In this document: positions 6,113 to 6,459 of the stretch, piece by piece
How positions within the stretch are numbered: the first letter of the stretch is position 1
Layout of the letters: the number at the start of each line of letters is the position of its first letter
Assembly (NCBI GenBank): GCA_024763595.1
Contig: JANTFK010000202.1
Location: 1-6,459, forward strand
Reading direction: 5' to 3'
DNA from: Bacteroidales bacterium
GTDB lineage: Bacteria > Bacteroidota > Bacteroidia > Bacteroidales > GCA-2748055
DNA length: 6,459 bases
Notes under the pieces: generated by a model
What the model was told of the DNA's origin: nothing
Database searches by the model: none
The model's input: the letters and a program-made list of their open reading frames with translations, nothing else
Translations under genes and position numbers: made by a program

Positions 6113-6459
6113 ATGACCAAAAACAATGAAGCGGAGATGTCTTTCCTTGAGCATCTTGAGGTGATGCGCTGGCATCTCTTGCGCTCCATTGTGGCGATTG
6201 TGATCATGGCCCTTACAGCTTTTGTTTTTAAGGAGATCGTTTTTGATAAAGTGATCCTTGCACCCAAGGAACCCCCGTTCCCAACCAATCGCTGGTTATG
6301 CCAGCTGGGGGATTACCTGGGTCTGAAGCGTCTTTGTATCAATTCAGATCCATTCACCCTGCAAACGGTTAAAATGGCCGAGCAGTTCTCCATGCACATT
6401 ATTGTTTCGCTGGTGGTGGGAATCATTGTGGCTTTCCCTTATATCTTCTGGGAGTTCTG
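6113..6459 (+). CDS. tatC: Sec-independent protein translocase subunit TatC, N-terminal part
   Basis: Polytopic inner-membrane receptor of the twin-arginine pathway, which binds RR signal peptides and, with TatA-type subunits, exports folded proteins. The window holds 115 codons and the gene continues past the right edge. Visible features: cytoplasmic N-terminus with MSFLEHLEVMR (9-19), the TatC hallmark before the first helix; first transmembrane helix about 23-40; a long periplasmic loop (about 41-92) containing KEPPFPTNR and two cysteines (C63, C75), as often seen in Bacteroidota TatC; and a second helix (about 95-113) ending FPYIFWEF. The ATG at 6113 places the hallmark at the expected distance, and no internal start fits better. 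One oddity: the usual HLxELR reads HLEVMR, so the conserved Glu (E15 in E. coli, a signal-peptide contact) aligns with V17. It is transcribed divergently from recQ. No tatA or tatB is in the window. Confidence 0.95.
   Translation, partial: MTKNNEAEMSFLEHLEVMRWHLLRSIVAIVIMALTAFVFKEIVFDKVILAPKEPPFPTNRWLCQLGDYLGLKRLCINSDPFTLQTVKMAEQFSMHIIVSLVVGIIVAFPYIFWEF

Noticed and set aside
5926..6288. 120-codon minus-strand frame across the recQ start, the intergenic region and the tatC start
   Set aside because: It overlaps two well-supported genes and the promoters between them, and its basic product has no recognisable domain.

Overview
The window most likely comes from a member of the Bacteroidota. 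The evidence is a roughly 730-residue RecQ with an extra C-terminal domain, a TatC with a long first periplasmic loop, and candidate promoters resembling the Bacteroidota -33/-7 type (TTG ... TAnnTTTG). Base composition is moderate, and nothing suggests phage, plasmid or recent transfer. The assignment rests on protein character, not on a marker gene. The window is densely coded: seven genes, two of them cut by the window edges, and only one intergenic gap longer than about 10 bases.

Left block, plus strand (1-2108): the C-terminal part of a concentrative nucleoside transporter (CNT/NupC family), then a small stand-alone response-regulator receiver, then a membrane-anchored family 2 glycosyltransferase. 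Gaps of 2 and 7 bases, and a Shine-Dalgarno-like AGGGAGGAG that starts inside the receiver's stop codon, suggest one transcript with coupled translation. The promoter lies upstream of the window.

Middle block, minus strand (read from 6010 down to 2101): recQ, then an ABC exporter ATPase starting 1 base after the recQ stop, then its six-helix ABC-2 permease 9 bases further on. The ATPase resembles bacitracin/lantibiotic-type exporters, with a Glu where most ABC proteins have the Q-loop Gln. The permease and glycosyltransferase genes converge and overlap by 8 bases at their stop codons, with no recognisable terminator at the junction.

Right block: a 102-base divergent intergenic region (6011-6112) carries candidate promoters for recQ (minus) and tatC (plus). 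tatC, the signal-peptide receptor of the twin-arginine export pathway, runs off the right end after 115 codons.

The blocks look like ordinary Bacteroidota housekeeping and accessory genes. I found no CRISPR array, RNA gene, mobile element or convincing undescribed system. The points most worth a second look are a Val in TatC where family members usually have the signal-peptide-contacting Glu, the convergent stop-codon overlap, the orphan receiver between a transporter and a glycosyltransferase, and the recQ-exporter coupling.
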